Part shown: positions 45,601 to 55,621 of the stretch, one piece after another
How positions within the stretch are numbered: position 1 is the first letter of the stretch
Layout: each line of letters begins with the position of its first letter
Source of the DNA: Diprion similis
Taxonomy: Eukaryota; Arthropoda; Insecta; Hymenoptera; Diprionidae
Direction: 5' to 3'
Assembly: GCF_021155765.1 (NCBI RefSeq)
Contig: NC_060105.1
Location: 16,401,001 to 16,465,000 of the forward strand
Length of the DNA: 64,000 nucleotides
Notes under the pieces: model-generated
What the model was told of the DNA's origin: nothing
Seen by the model: the letters and a program-made list of their open reading frames with translations, nothing else
Databases searched by the model: none
Position numbers and translations under genes: made by a program

Positions 45601-46941
45601 TAAGAAATTATTTTTTGGCGCACCCTGATACATACTATATTATATACATACGGACGTAGGAAATTCTCGAATATCCGGGAGACTTCCCTGCGTATGAGTC
45701 ACCGATTTTGATGCCACGCGAGATTTGAATTAAAATATTCGAGAAAATATTGGATATCCAAAAGAAAACGAAGAAAAATAGACGGAAAAAATTAACAAGA
45801 ATAAAAAAAAAAAAAAAACATAAACGGCCTTCGAAAAATTTCAGGGTTTCTTTGGTGCATCAAAATAAACTTGCATTTGAATTTCCATCATGAAAAAAGT
45901 TATCCCTTTGGTCACAGGAAAAAAAAAATTATTTAACGTTTGTGGGTAAAAATAATTTTGAATAAACTCTTTTGAGGACTCTCCTCATTGTGAAGTACTA
46001 TTTTAAATTTTTTTTATGATAATAGAAACCGAAGATACTTAAGCCTAAAGATCACTGGTGCGCTTGAAAACTGTTTTTTTATGTTCTGAAAGTTAAATAA
46101 CTTCTGATCTTCAGTGATACTACTTGATATTAAGGTGTAGGGCTCTAGATTTATTGTACGTGGTTTTCAAAGATCAAAAATTTTGAATGGCAACAAAATC
46201 GATTTTTATATGCGCAGGAAAATATACCGGATGAGCGAGGTTCGAATATCTCATGTGTATTGATATGTGCGTGTACTGGGGTCGATTATCTCGAAATTAA
46301 ATTCTTTTTAGTCTCCTGTCTGAAAACTATAACATAAAAAAATATTTAGAGGCAGATATCTAAAATAAAAACTGCACAAAAATATTACGAATCCAACATT
46401 AATAGTAATATTCATTTGATTTTTTTTTCTTTCCTGTTTACCACCCAACACAGCAATTCCTAATAGTCAGAATAAAATTACATTGAAAGGCCAGGCTACA
46501 AACAACTCATTTCAAAGTGGCTACCAATGGTTATATTTAAATAGAGATCAATTGATTTTTTGAGATTTATGTGGAGATTTTGGTTTTGGATGGATTTCGG
46601 CAGATCGGATGGTTTATATTCACAATAATATTTTTTTCTTGTCTCCCATCAGATTAATTGCTGCAAAATACTTCAGACAAGATTTTTTTGAAAGATGGGT
46701 ATTTACAAAAAATATGAACAGGTTGCTGAAGAATTTTTTAGAAGGATGCAAGATCTTCGGTAGCGGTCATTGAATACTTTTTATGCTCTGCGCTTTAACT
46801 ACAATTTCTTTATGAATTTGGAACACAATTTGAAGTTGGGAGACTAAAAAAAAAACAAGTTTGAATGAGCCACCCTCGTGTGTATGTGTACATACATATA
46901 CCAAATGAAAATCAAACTTTAATTACTAAAAAAGAACATTA
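45601..46941. other. Non-coding part of the Harbinger element
   Basis: AT-rich, with no supportable frame, between the hairpin and the 3' end of the MADF-like gene. Confidence 0.4.
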
Positions 46942-49900
46942 TTATTTTTTTGAACGTTGTAAATCGACTGACTTAGCATTGATGACCATTTGTGACACCT
47001 CACTCATCACTTGCAACTTGAATTCTTCATCATGGAAACTTCGAAAAAGTGATCCAATGAATTCGACAAAAGTGTTGACTGGGTCAAATGATGTAGTGCC
47101 CGATGTGTGAGCAGTGTTTGGGACAGTATTGATTGTGATAGGCTGCTTCATCGATTCAGCAAGCTCATGAATAGCGATAGCATAATCAGCGTCAGATGAA
47201 TCTATCGATGCTCTTTTCCTTTTTACCCTAGGCTGTGATATGCTAGATATACCCGACGATGCGGTTGTCGATCGCGAAGGACTGATAGATCTAGGTGTAT
47301 ATGTAAGCTGAGCTTGTTGAACATCAGAATTTGATGTTGATGGCGATGCAATACTTGAACCTGTCGATGTTGATGGCGATGCACTGTTACAAGATGGCAA
47401 AGTCGATGGTGAGGCACTGACTAGAGATGGCAATTGTGATGGGTTGCTGGCGCTAGGTGGTATAATTGCAAGGTTACTGTGTTGATTGCCGGAAGTGGAT
47501 GGAGACGGAATGAATGAATCGCCGAGTTCTTGAAGATGGTATGAAGGAATAGTTGACAAATTGTCCTGCATATTAAATTGTGAATCGAGGTTTTGCGAAT
47601 CAACGTTTTGTAAAGCGTTGTTTTCTTGGGAAAAAAGCATGTTTATGCTATGACTGTCTTCACCTGTTTGGTTACGTTGAGTATTGTTCTCAATTATAAA
47701 GTCAGCAGCTTCCTGAAAAATTACTAAGGTAAATATTCAACTTGCAAAGTATTTTAAAATGTATTCCAGATTGTGAATGTAAGTACTTGTGGTGAAGCCA
47801 GGTTCCGGTCCATTTTATCCAAAGAATTTCGACTTCTACGGGGTGTTACGTACGTTTCCAAAAATAATGAATTCGGATAATACCATAAGCTTGGTTTGTA
47901 TATCTGAAAATGTGACAGTCCATGAATATTAATATTTTCATGCCGAGGGCACGGTGTGCCGGAACGAACTTTAATTGGTCATGACAAGAGACCTCTAATA
48001 TTTTTTCGATTCCGTTCAAAACTGCTTCAGAAATAAGTTCAAAAACTAATGAGTAAAATTTTCGCAGACATTTGTTATTTTTCCTTTTCTTAATGTCAGG
48101 TTTTCGGGTTTTTTCAAGAAGAAGGATTTATTTTTTAAATAAATGATATTTAATGTACCAAAATAATAATTATTATTGTTTTAAGATGAATGTTGCATTC
48201 AAGGCAGTTGAGAAAAATAATTATGCTCCGAGTTGAAGAACCTTGAGTCAGTCTCAAAAAAAAAAAAGATTTTCAAAGTTCCAATGCTCTATTTCACTAT
48301 TACAAGACGTGCCGATAATTTCTTTCATTGATTTTTTTTTTTTTTTGTGAAATAAGATTTTTTTCGGTTTCTGACCTTGATCTTGTTGAATTGTATGATG
48401 ATTTAATAAAAATCAAACATCCAACAAATAAATCGGTGGTTGAAAATACTTTGAATTTGATTTCGCATGATGGGACATGGCTCCGAAAAAAATTAGAAAA
48501 AATTGCAAACACCCCTTAATAGTCAAATGACGACACCATTGAGCGGTGCCAGAAATTTTTGGAAACTACATTGTTATATTCTGTCATGAAAAATTGAAAA
48601 TGTTTAAGTAAAAAGTATTTTTAATTCCAGATTTATTTGTCCACCATTTAATATTTTTGAATCGTTATAAAATTCAAACAGATCAGGATCTGAAAACAAA
48701 TAAAATCTTATAATAATAAAGCAGAAAAAAAATGGCAAGTCTCAATAGTGAAATAGAGCATTAAAACTTAGGGGGTATTCTTTTTTCGAAATTCACTTAA
48801 GATTTTTCAACTTAGAGCACAAATATTTTTTTGAACAGCCTCGAATACAATATGCATATTGAGAAGAATAATAAATATCATTTTTCTACTGTAAACATAA
48901 TTAATTACGATAATAAATCCTTTTCTCTTAATTTCTCAAAATATCAACGTTAAGATTAGTAAAAATGAAAAACCGCTATATAAATTTTTTGATTTCTTTT
49001 CGGAAGTTATTTATGAAGCATTCTATAACGGTATTTGAAAAAAATCAGAGGTCTCTTGTGACCCCCCCCCCCCCTCAAAGTTCCTTCAGGCATACCGTAA
49101 AGGGCAAAATAACTGGAGATTTGAGTGAAATATTAATCCTGTAAGTTGAAATAATCCAGAATAATTCATTTAATTCAACATAATTCTTTTGATCTAGATT
49201 AATTCATTCTTTTGATTCAATAGTTTCGCGATTATTTTTGATAATTCACTTTCGTTCAAGTAAATATCTGAATATTTTAATTTGTCTCTTTTTGTTTATT
49301 ATACTGATTCAAATTGATTTGTTCAGTTAGGCCTATTTTAACAAATTTGATTTAATTATTTTTTTTAACATTTATAGATAACTTATCCTAATTCATATTG
49401 ATATTTGAAAACTTGATCCACTTTTTTATTAATTGTAAATGAATCCATATTAATTAATTTAAATCAAAAAAATATGTTGACTTCCGAGTATATTTGGTCT
49501 TTTTTATCCGATTTTCCCTTGACCCTCATGCTAGTTCGAGTTTATTTTGAAAATCGCAAGAATGCAATATGCAACTACTGTATATGCAAAAATCGACCAA
49601 GATCTGGTGATGCATCTTGATATTCTGGTTTACAATTTTTAGGCGTTTCTAAAAAGGATTGTGCTAATAAAAAGGTACAATGATTGCGTGCTAAAAAAAT
49701 TTCAGGTCATTCTGTGTTAAGCCAGTGAGTTAGCATTAATTTAAGTGGATTATGAATTTTAATTCATGGAGCACAAATACGTCAATTCAACGAGTGATTT
49801 CCCCCACGTTTCATACGGCTTATGGTTTTATAAATCGTTATTTTCGAAAATAATACTTACATTTTCAGTGCCAGTTCCACTTTTATAAGATGCTCGAACC

Positions 49901-50154
49901 TTAGTATGCTCAATATTGAATTGATTTCGCAAATTATGAAATTTATTGAGACATTCTTTAGGAGTTGTCATCGGCCGTAATTTTGTTACCGTTTCACATA
50001 CTCGAACAAGTGCTTCTGCTCGAAGATGCTTATTATGATAATTTGCTTGATTTGTTGCGTACAAGCAGGTTTCTTCTTTGTACGCATCAATCAACGACAC
50101 AGTTTGTTGTGTCGTCCACTTTCCGACATTTTTGGTTGTTACTTGATTAGCCAT
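46942..50154 (-). CDS. MADF/Myb-like protein of the Harbinger element, two exons
   Basis: Exon 1 (50154-49861) encodes 98 residues, KWTTQQTVSLIDAYKEETCL through RPMTTPKECLNKFHNLRNQF, the trihelical Myb-like/MADF DNA-binding fold with spaced tryptophan/aromatic residues. It ends at a GTAAGT donor in phase 0. Exon 2 (47712-46942) begins after TTTTCAG and continues in frame (EAADFIIENNTQ), with a long Ser/Pro/Thr-rich linker, a basic KRKRASIDSS segment and a C-terminal FIGSLFRSFHDEEFKLQVMS region resembling a BESS-type interaction motif. The joined protein is 354 residues without stops. In Harbinger elements a protein of this kind recruits transposase to the ends and carries it to the nucleus. 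The 2.1 kb intron holds the 1.2 kb hairpin at 47941-49106. This is one of very few genes in the window with no visible fault. Confidence 0.75.
47941..49106. repeat. Very long hairpin element in the MADF-like gene intron
   Basis: Outer ends TGCCGAGGGCACGGTGTGCC and the complement ending ACGGTATGCC/GGCA; the inner arms AATGCTCTATTTCACTATT and AATAGTGAAATAGAGCATT share the same centre (about 48522), so this is one palindrome of nearly 1.2 kb. The right arm contains a run of C (49063-49075) and an AGAGACCTCT phrase shared with the left arm. A 63-residue frame at 48328-48519 occupies the left arm near the centre and is probably chance. Confidence 0.85.
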
Positions 50155-50620
50155 GCCGTTATTTAATTAAAAAACTGTTCTGGAGGTTCATTACACGTGG
50201 AGAAAGAACACTGCAACAGGTTAAACAAATCGGTAGCCATGGTAACCACACGAAACCAGCACGAAAAATAGGACATGATCTATTACGGAATTCCAGCGCG
50301 CGCTCAAGCAAGGGAGCACGCGCTGACGTCATTTTCCATCACGGTAGCCATCAAGGTTGCCATCGCAGCGCCCCGCAAGCAATCCAGCATTTAAACAAGC
50401 GTCGTGTGCGGCGGGCTTAACACAGCCCGAGCAAGCTGTTCCGAAATCGGTGGCCAATTTACAAGCCCAGCCGCGTTGCGAAAGTCCCCCCGCGTTGAGC
50501 TTAATTACCATTCAGGTAGTAGTATCGGGAGATATTCCCCTCCCAGACCTGCACCGCCGGATGGCTAATCTGCCCCGATTGGTGAGAGAGGCTATTATGC
50601 TGCCCCGCGATGCCCTGTAA

Positions 50621-51560
50621 AAGGGCCTTGAAACTCCTACCGTTTCGTTGATAATTCTACCGTTCCGTCTCGTTAATATTTGTTCGGTTCCGTTCCGTTC
50701 CCGTCCTCCCGTACCGTTACCCTCTTTTTATTTTGTTCCGTACCGCTCCCTTCGCGTTATTTTTGGTTCCGTATCATTTTGTTTGATTCCTGTTACTGAT
50801 TTTAGTTCATGTCAATTTTTGTTTCGCGTTTAATGTTTATTTTGTTCAGATCCCGACTTTTCTTATGTTCCGTTTAGTTCAGTTTTGTTTTTGTTTTGTT
50901 GATTTCTTTTCTTTCTGTTCTTTCGTTTTGTACTCCCGTCCCCCTTACCCTTATGCTCGTGCTTTAACGAATTTTCAATTCGTTTCGTTTACCGGAAATA
51001 CTGTCATCATATTTAGTTTCGTTTACCGGAAATACTGTCACATCATATTTCGTTACTACCGGTTCAGATTCCTTTTATTTGTTTCGGTTTCGTTTCGTTA
51101 TTTCCGTTTCGTTAATCGTGTTTTGTTATTTGCGTTTCGTTATTTCCGTTTGGTTTTATTTTGTTTCTTCCCGTGGTACGTTGTAGTATTTCCGTAGGTA
51201 CCGATCAAACCTACCGACAATAACTGTATGTAATTCCGTCCCGTTTTTCTTTTCAAGTATTCCTTTTTCTGTGATGGCTCGTCGAGTGCTTTACGTTAAT
51301 GTTTGTGTACCTTATTTTATCTCTAACCTCATGAACATATCGATGACAATTCATTGCTGCTTAAATTTTATCTTTAATGTCTTGTTTCGTTACAATTATC
51401 TAATTTCGTTACCGTAATTTGATTTTGAATTTTTGTTACTTATCGTTCGAGTGAACCTCACCGTAAACCATACGAACATGCGATTGGAGTAAATCAAAGT
51501 TTGGGGATGTTCGTCGGTTGCGAAACCTCATTTCACCCGCGAGTTTTCGTCTGGGAGGGG
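50621..51560 (+). other. 3' untranslated region of Gypsy C
   Basis: Strongly T-rich with repeated CCGTTCCGTTTCGTT-like phrases; a tandem duplication of about 36 bases (TTTCGTTTACCGGAAATACT twice) lies at 50986-51050. It ends in the polypurine tract GGGAGGGGGG before the LTR. No coding capacity. Confidence 0.6.
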
Positions 51561-53270
51561 GGTTTGTAACACGGTGATTTGCACCGCGTTATTTGACCTT
51601 CGATATCCCCGTTATTGAAAAAAGGCAGCAAGGAATACAGGCAATCGATATGGTCACCTACGTAATTTCGAGTTCTATTACTAATTTCCCTCGATTTTGT
51701 TTCCCTTCTTCCCAACTATCCCGAGCATCAAAGGCGGAGAGAGGAGGGAAATAGAGCAGCTACCGACTTGCCGACACCGAGGGTACATCTACGACGATGA
51801 AACCACCCTGGCAGGTGGCTCAACGCCCCGCAGTCAGTACCCGTGCCCCCCCCCCCCCCCCCCCCCCCCCCCGCCGCATACGTTCCCGAGAGCTACGAGG
51901 CTGCCGCCAGCATCATCTACGGAGCCGAGAAATGCGAGCGAATCTGCTCGCCTAAATAACATGCCCGCTTAATGCTGTTTCGTCGCCCTGGTCCGATGAA
52001 TCTGAAATCGGCCAGGTCAGTTATGAAGGATGTCCATGGCCAGAATGTGATGATTGGAAACAACCTCGGTACATCAAAGAGCCCTCTGCAGGCTCAGTAC
52101 CGCTTCGAGTACCGCCCACGCATTCCGAAGGGGTTAGGTACGGCGAACGCTGGCGAACGCTGCGTGTGCTGCGAGGCCTGCCAGAAATCACGCCCACGAG
52201 GTGCTGCCAACTAACGTGCCGCTTAAGAAGTTCGGCGGGCAACGCCGCTGCAACAACGACGCTGCGCGGAAGAATCCCTGAACGTCTTACTTCTGCATTG
52301 TTCGGCATCTAGACTTGATCCGATCAGGCGTGCTTCTCGTTGTGCTTTGCTGCCTTTATCTTGTCGTGTCGTACCTTTGTTTTATATTTCCTCCTATTGT
52401 TACCGCATTTTACTTTTTATCGTTTCGTGTATCGTGAGTCTGTGTCGAGTTACCAGAACTCTAGTTAGTGTCACGAAGGAGTAAATTCTGCTCTTCTAAC
52501 GTAAGTGAGCTTTCGTTACCACTCGAACCCCCGAGACGCATTAGCTTTCCTTTTGCCTTGGTAACCGTTTGGGTCGTAATTTTACGTATCTCGGGTTTTC
52601 GTGTGGGTTATCAATTTTATTAATGACCATTTCGACGAGCCTGATTAATTATTAACGTCCCTAATTTTGTTCCCGAATTTTTCTGTTAATTTTACCCCGC
52701 ATGGCCTCCTCGCCCCGCGTCCGCGTGGCGATGGCGTCATTCTAGTTTTCTCGTGTTCTCGGGTAATCAACTGTTATATCGTTTTGGAAATATTGTTACG
52801 TTTATCGTTCTCGTTTAATTGAAAATGGTGTCTCGTATAATTGCGCAACGGTCGTGCAATATTGCGCAATAGCGTCGGTTGCGGCCATCTTTGTGGCGCC
52901 TCCGTTTGAATCGTACCCGCACTAACGTCACGCTACCGCGTGGCGCTGTACTCGAGATATCGCAGTAGGTCGAAGCCGTGCCACGCCAGTGAACCTGAGT
53001 TGTAAATCGGACGCTCCCTGAGTGGATACGCCACCGTGCCCTCTCCATTGTGACGTGAGCCGCGCAACTGTACGCTCCTCTTTAAGATAGACTCATGCGT
53101 GCGCTATAAATAGCCTCTCGTCTTGTTCGAAATATTGTTACCGGTTATAATTTAGCGTTAAGACTTTGGCTACCATTATTTTGTAATTGGACGAGTTCTA
53201 GTCTCGCGACAGCTAACGCTTGTATATCGTGTGACGTGGTATTTTATACCCCGTCACATAGTTTCAATAT
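51561..53270 (+). repeat. Long 3' LTR of Gypsy C
   Basis: It starts TGTAACACGGTGATTTGCAC directly after the polypurine tract. About 730 bases (51561-52290) match a second copy at 58734-59425. The first part looks as if it were once coding (a frame with WQVAQR, ESYEAAA and GAEKCER) and holds a run of 27 C (51846-51872). The 3' limit is not fixed by a second full copy; CCGTCACA at about 53258 is a candidate end. An LTR of 1.7 kb or more is long for Gypsy. Confidence 0.65.
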
Positions 53271-54416
53271 CGCACTCCTTATTTTCAGAATGTCGTAAAA
53301 AGTAACGAAAACACGTCTGAGGCTAATACTCCAAAAAGAACAACTAATTAATTTCTAAGTGAGACTTAATTATTAAACCAATTCCTGTCTTCTTTTTTTT
53401 CCTTTGTATCGCACTACGAGAACTATCTTCAACGACACCGCTTCGAGGGAACTGAATATCGCGACGCAGAGGTCACGTACCGGGTCAACAGCCAACTATC
53501 GTCAACTGCAGCAGATCGGATACCGCAGAGTCAACTTCAGATGGATGCCTACCTAGATTGCACACAGGGTCGTGCGTGAAGCACAACGAAGACCTCCGAT
53601 CATTTAGACTTATCTACCAGGAGCCGAACCATCGCTACAACGACACTGCCGCATGGATGCATCGTAGACGGCGTACAGGGCTGTGCGTCAAAAACACAAT
53701 CAAGCCTCCCTTCGCGGTACTCATCAGCTTGGAGCTGAACCAGCATAATACCTACTGTTCCGCCTACTATACTGCAGAATCGTAGCTGTCTACAAACCTA
53801 CGATTATCGAAGGACTGCATCGTAAGGACAAGCCCGAGAAACAGTGGTGGACCACGCCGGACTGATGGTCTTAAGGACGTTGCCTACTCCCGGCGCGGCT
53901 AGCGCTTGCAGACGTTCACGCGATGCAAGTTTTCTCCGTTATTTATGAAGATATCGAAGTTGTTTTGGAAGCATATTGAAGGTGAAAGAGTAATCTGTGC
54001 CGTGTATTTTTCCGAATTTTGAAATTCTTCTTCAGAGTCGTTTAAAACGGTGGCGAAAATGGGTATACTTCCCGTGTTAATACAACGGTGATTAATTTTT
54101 TTTTCGAAATTTCACGAAATACACGACACAGATCCGTCCTTTGCCTTCAATTTGAGCCCAAAACCGAAGAAATCGTACATCAGACCAGCGAGAAAACTTG
54201 CATGAGCGGAAGCACAAAACGGCGATATTTAGCCGCGAAATGCGGTCGCTCGCTAGCGCCACCTTAGGCCGACGCCGCCCGTAGTACGAACTAACGGGGA
54301 AGCAGCAGCGTTCTAAAGTCAACACGTGATTTCACGCGCGGCCAGTGTCAGTTTTCTTTCATTTCACACAGATATTGTCACAAAGTTTAGTTTAGGTTTT
54401 TATTCATCTATTCAGC
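53271..54416. repeat. Non-coding; diverged tandem duplication at 53500-53760
   Basis: Two diverged copies of a unit of about 113 bases, each with CATCGCTACAACGAC-like, ATGGATGC, ACAGGG and GTGCGT phrases followed by an ACAATCAAGCCTCC-like end, start near 53520 and 53630. No supported gene. The stretch 53870-54416 holds only the probable 5' flank of the next gene. Confidence 0.4.
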
Positions 54417-54505
54417 ATGTGTAAGACTAGGCCAGTACTTAGAAAGGTGAAGAAAAAGGGCAAAGGTAGTAAGAATTTGGCTGTTTATCGACAGGAGAGA
54501 TCGAG
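54417..54505 (+). CDS. Probable first exon of the transposase-YqaJ gene
   Basis: ATG 54417 opens 29 codons of a very basic N terminus (MCKTRPVLRKVKKKGKGSKN) and ends at a GT donor, GAG/GTAACT. The related gene at 27602 also starts with a basic nuclear-signal-like N terminus. The intron to the main exon would be about 1.1 kb, with an acceptor such as CCTTCAG at about 55648 or CGTACAG near 55594. The join is inferred. Confidence 0.45.
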
Positions 54506-55621
54506 GTAACTAAAATTGCATGCGGTTTACATGTATCAATTGTTTTGAACGCAGGTCTAGTTACTAACATGCATGCCTTCAAATATTCATACATATTCCT
54601 TCCAATATTGATCTCGATATATCATGATTTCTCGTCTGTTTTTCAATCTATTCCCTACAGTAATCCCGTGTAATCGGTCGTCTAAATACTACTCTCCATG
54701 TATGTAAATACCGTGAACTCTTTCCTCACAATGTCGCATCACCGTGTTTTTTTCATAATAATAATTGAGAATCTGTTTGTCATGATCAACACACGATGCA
54801 CTAACGATTTTTGAATGTCATCTTTTTCAAATCATTGTATCAGAAACTTGCTACAAGCTGTGGCGATAACCTATAAATTCAACTTTTCGACAACTCGTTT
54901 CCCAGAAGCGTTCATCACCACGCTCAATCAAGATTTTTAGTATTTTCAAATGCGAAATGAAAAAATCATTCTTCTAGTTTTCAGCAAAATCATCACAATC
55001 GAATGACGTTTAAATACGAGCCAACCATTCAGCTCTATTTATCCTGATGGTTTTTCTCAAACAGTTTCAATTTCTTGACAAATGGTGAGGCAATCGATGA
55101 TCCCGCAATTACCCAAAAACTGTCCCATTACAGATTTATCGCTTTTTGGACTTCAAGTTTTCATCTTTCATTAGTTTTTCGGAATTTTGGAAAAATAAGA
55201 ATGAGAAAATCAATAATTCCATTTCTAGATGATTAAACTCAGTATTTTTGATTTGGCGTTAAGATCAATACTTCTGATTAGTTAATGTTTTTGAAAAATA
55301 TAATGATCGGTGTGGTGTTTCCTTGACTGGTACCATGTACATGACGAAAAAACAAAGAAATATGCGTAGAGTCGGGTTATATTATCGTTTGAGTTGACTT
55401 TGAATGACTTACATTATGACTGGATTTTTTCAAAATTTGATCGACTAATAATTAGAAAAAAAGTAATTGTGAGATACGATAGTTCTCGACGCCCAGAATC
55501 GTGATAGTAATACATCCGCGTTTCGTACTTTGACTTGGTGACTCTCTTCATTTACTCGTGAATCGTATATCCATGATATGCTTCGTACAGAATTTTTGCG
55601 AGCCAAAGAATCGACGGAGAA
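54506..55621 (+). other. Probable intron, no gene seen
   Basis: AT-rich sequence without a coding frame between the basic first exon and the main exon of the transposase-YqaJ gene. Confidence 0.4.

Larger units (their letters stand above)
41621..50416. mobile_element. PIF/Harbinger element with transposase and MADF-like gene
   Basis: Inverted ends CCCGCCGCACACGACGCTTG (from 41624 on the left, ending 50415 on the right) continue as related subterminal sequence for about 80 bases. TTA lies outside both ends (41618-41620 and 50417-50419), the 3-bp target duplication of Harbinger. It carries a plus-strand HARBI1-type transposase and, at the other end on the minus strand, a two-exon MADF-like gene, the usual two-protein set of this superfamily. 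Four hairpin elements are nested inside. At 8.8 kb it is long for the family, mainly because of these. Confidence 0.85.
40924..50620 (+). pseudogene. Gypsy C downstream ORF with CCHC knuckle, split by Harbinger
   Basis: ATG 40924 overlaps the 3' end of pol by about 150 bases in another frame. It encodes ELEEWIRVHYPTYEDEALG, a Ser/Pro-rich middle, then, after a frameshift near 41330, CGNCRRPGHNYSYC (C-x2-C-x4-H-x4-C) followed by a second cysteine cluster (CFSCF and, after another shift, CERC). It continues to 41620, where the Harbinger element begins, and resumes at 50417 to a stop at 50620 (IPLPDLHRRMANLPRLVREA). A nucleic-acid-binding, gag-like or accessory protein is the natural reading. 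It is unusual for such a knuckle to be downstream of integrase rather than upstream of protease. Confidence 0.6.
40337..51560 (+). mobile_element. Ty3/Gypsy element C, internal region, 5'-truncated
   Basis: Contains the C-terminal part of integrase, an overlapping downstream ORF with a zinc knuckle, an untranslated region, and a polypurine tract (GGGAGGGGGG, 51553-51562) that borders a long LTR. Everything upstream of the end of integrase is missing, cut at the hairpin ending 40318. A Harbinger element (41621-50416) splits the downstream ORF. With one TTA counted the ORF closes across it. Confidence 0.8.

Noticed and set aside
48328..48519. 63-residue ORF in the 47941-49106 hairpin
   Set aside because: Ends at the centre of the palindrome, low complexity start, no counterpart motif; most likely chance.
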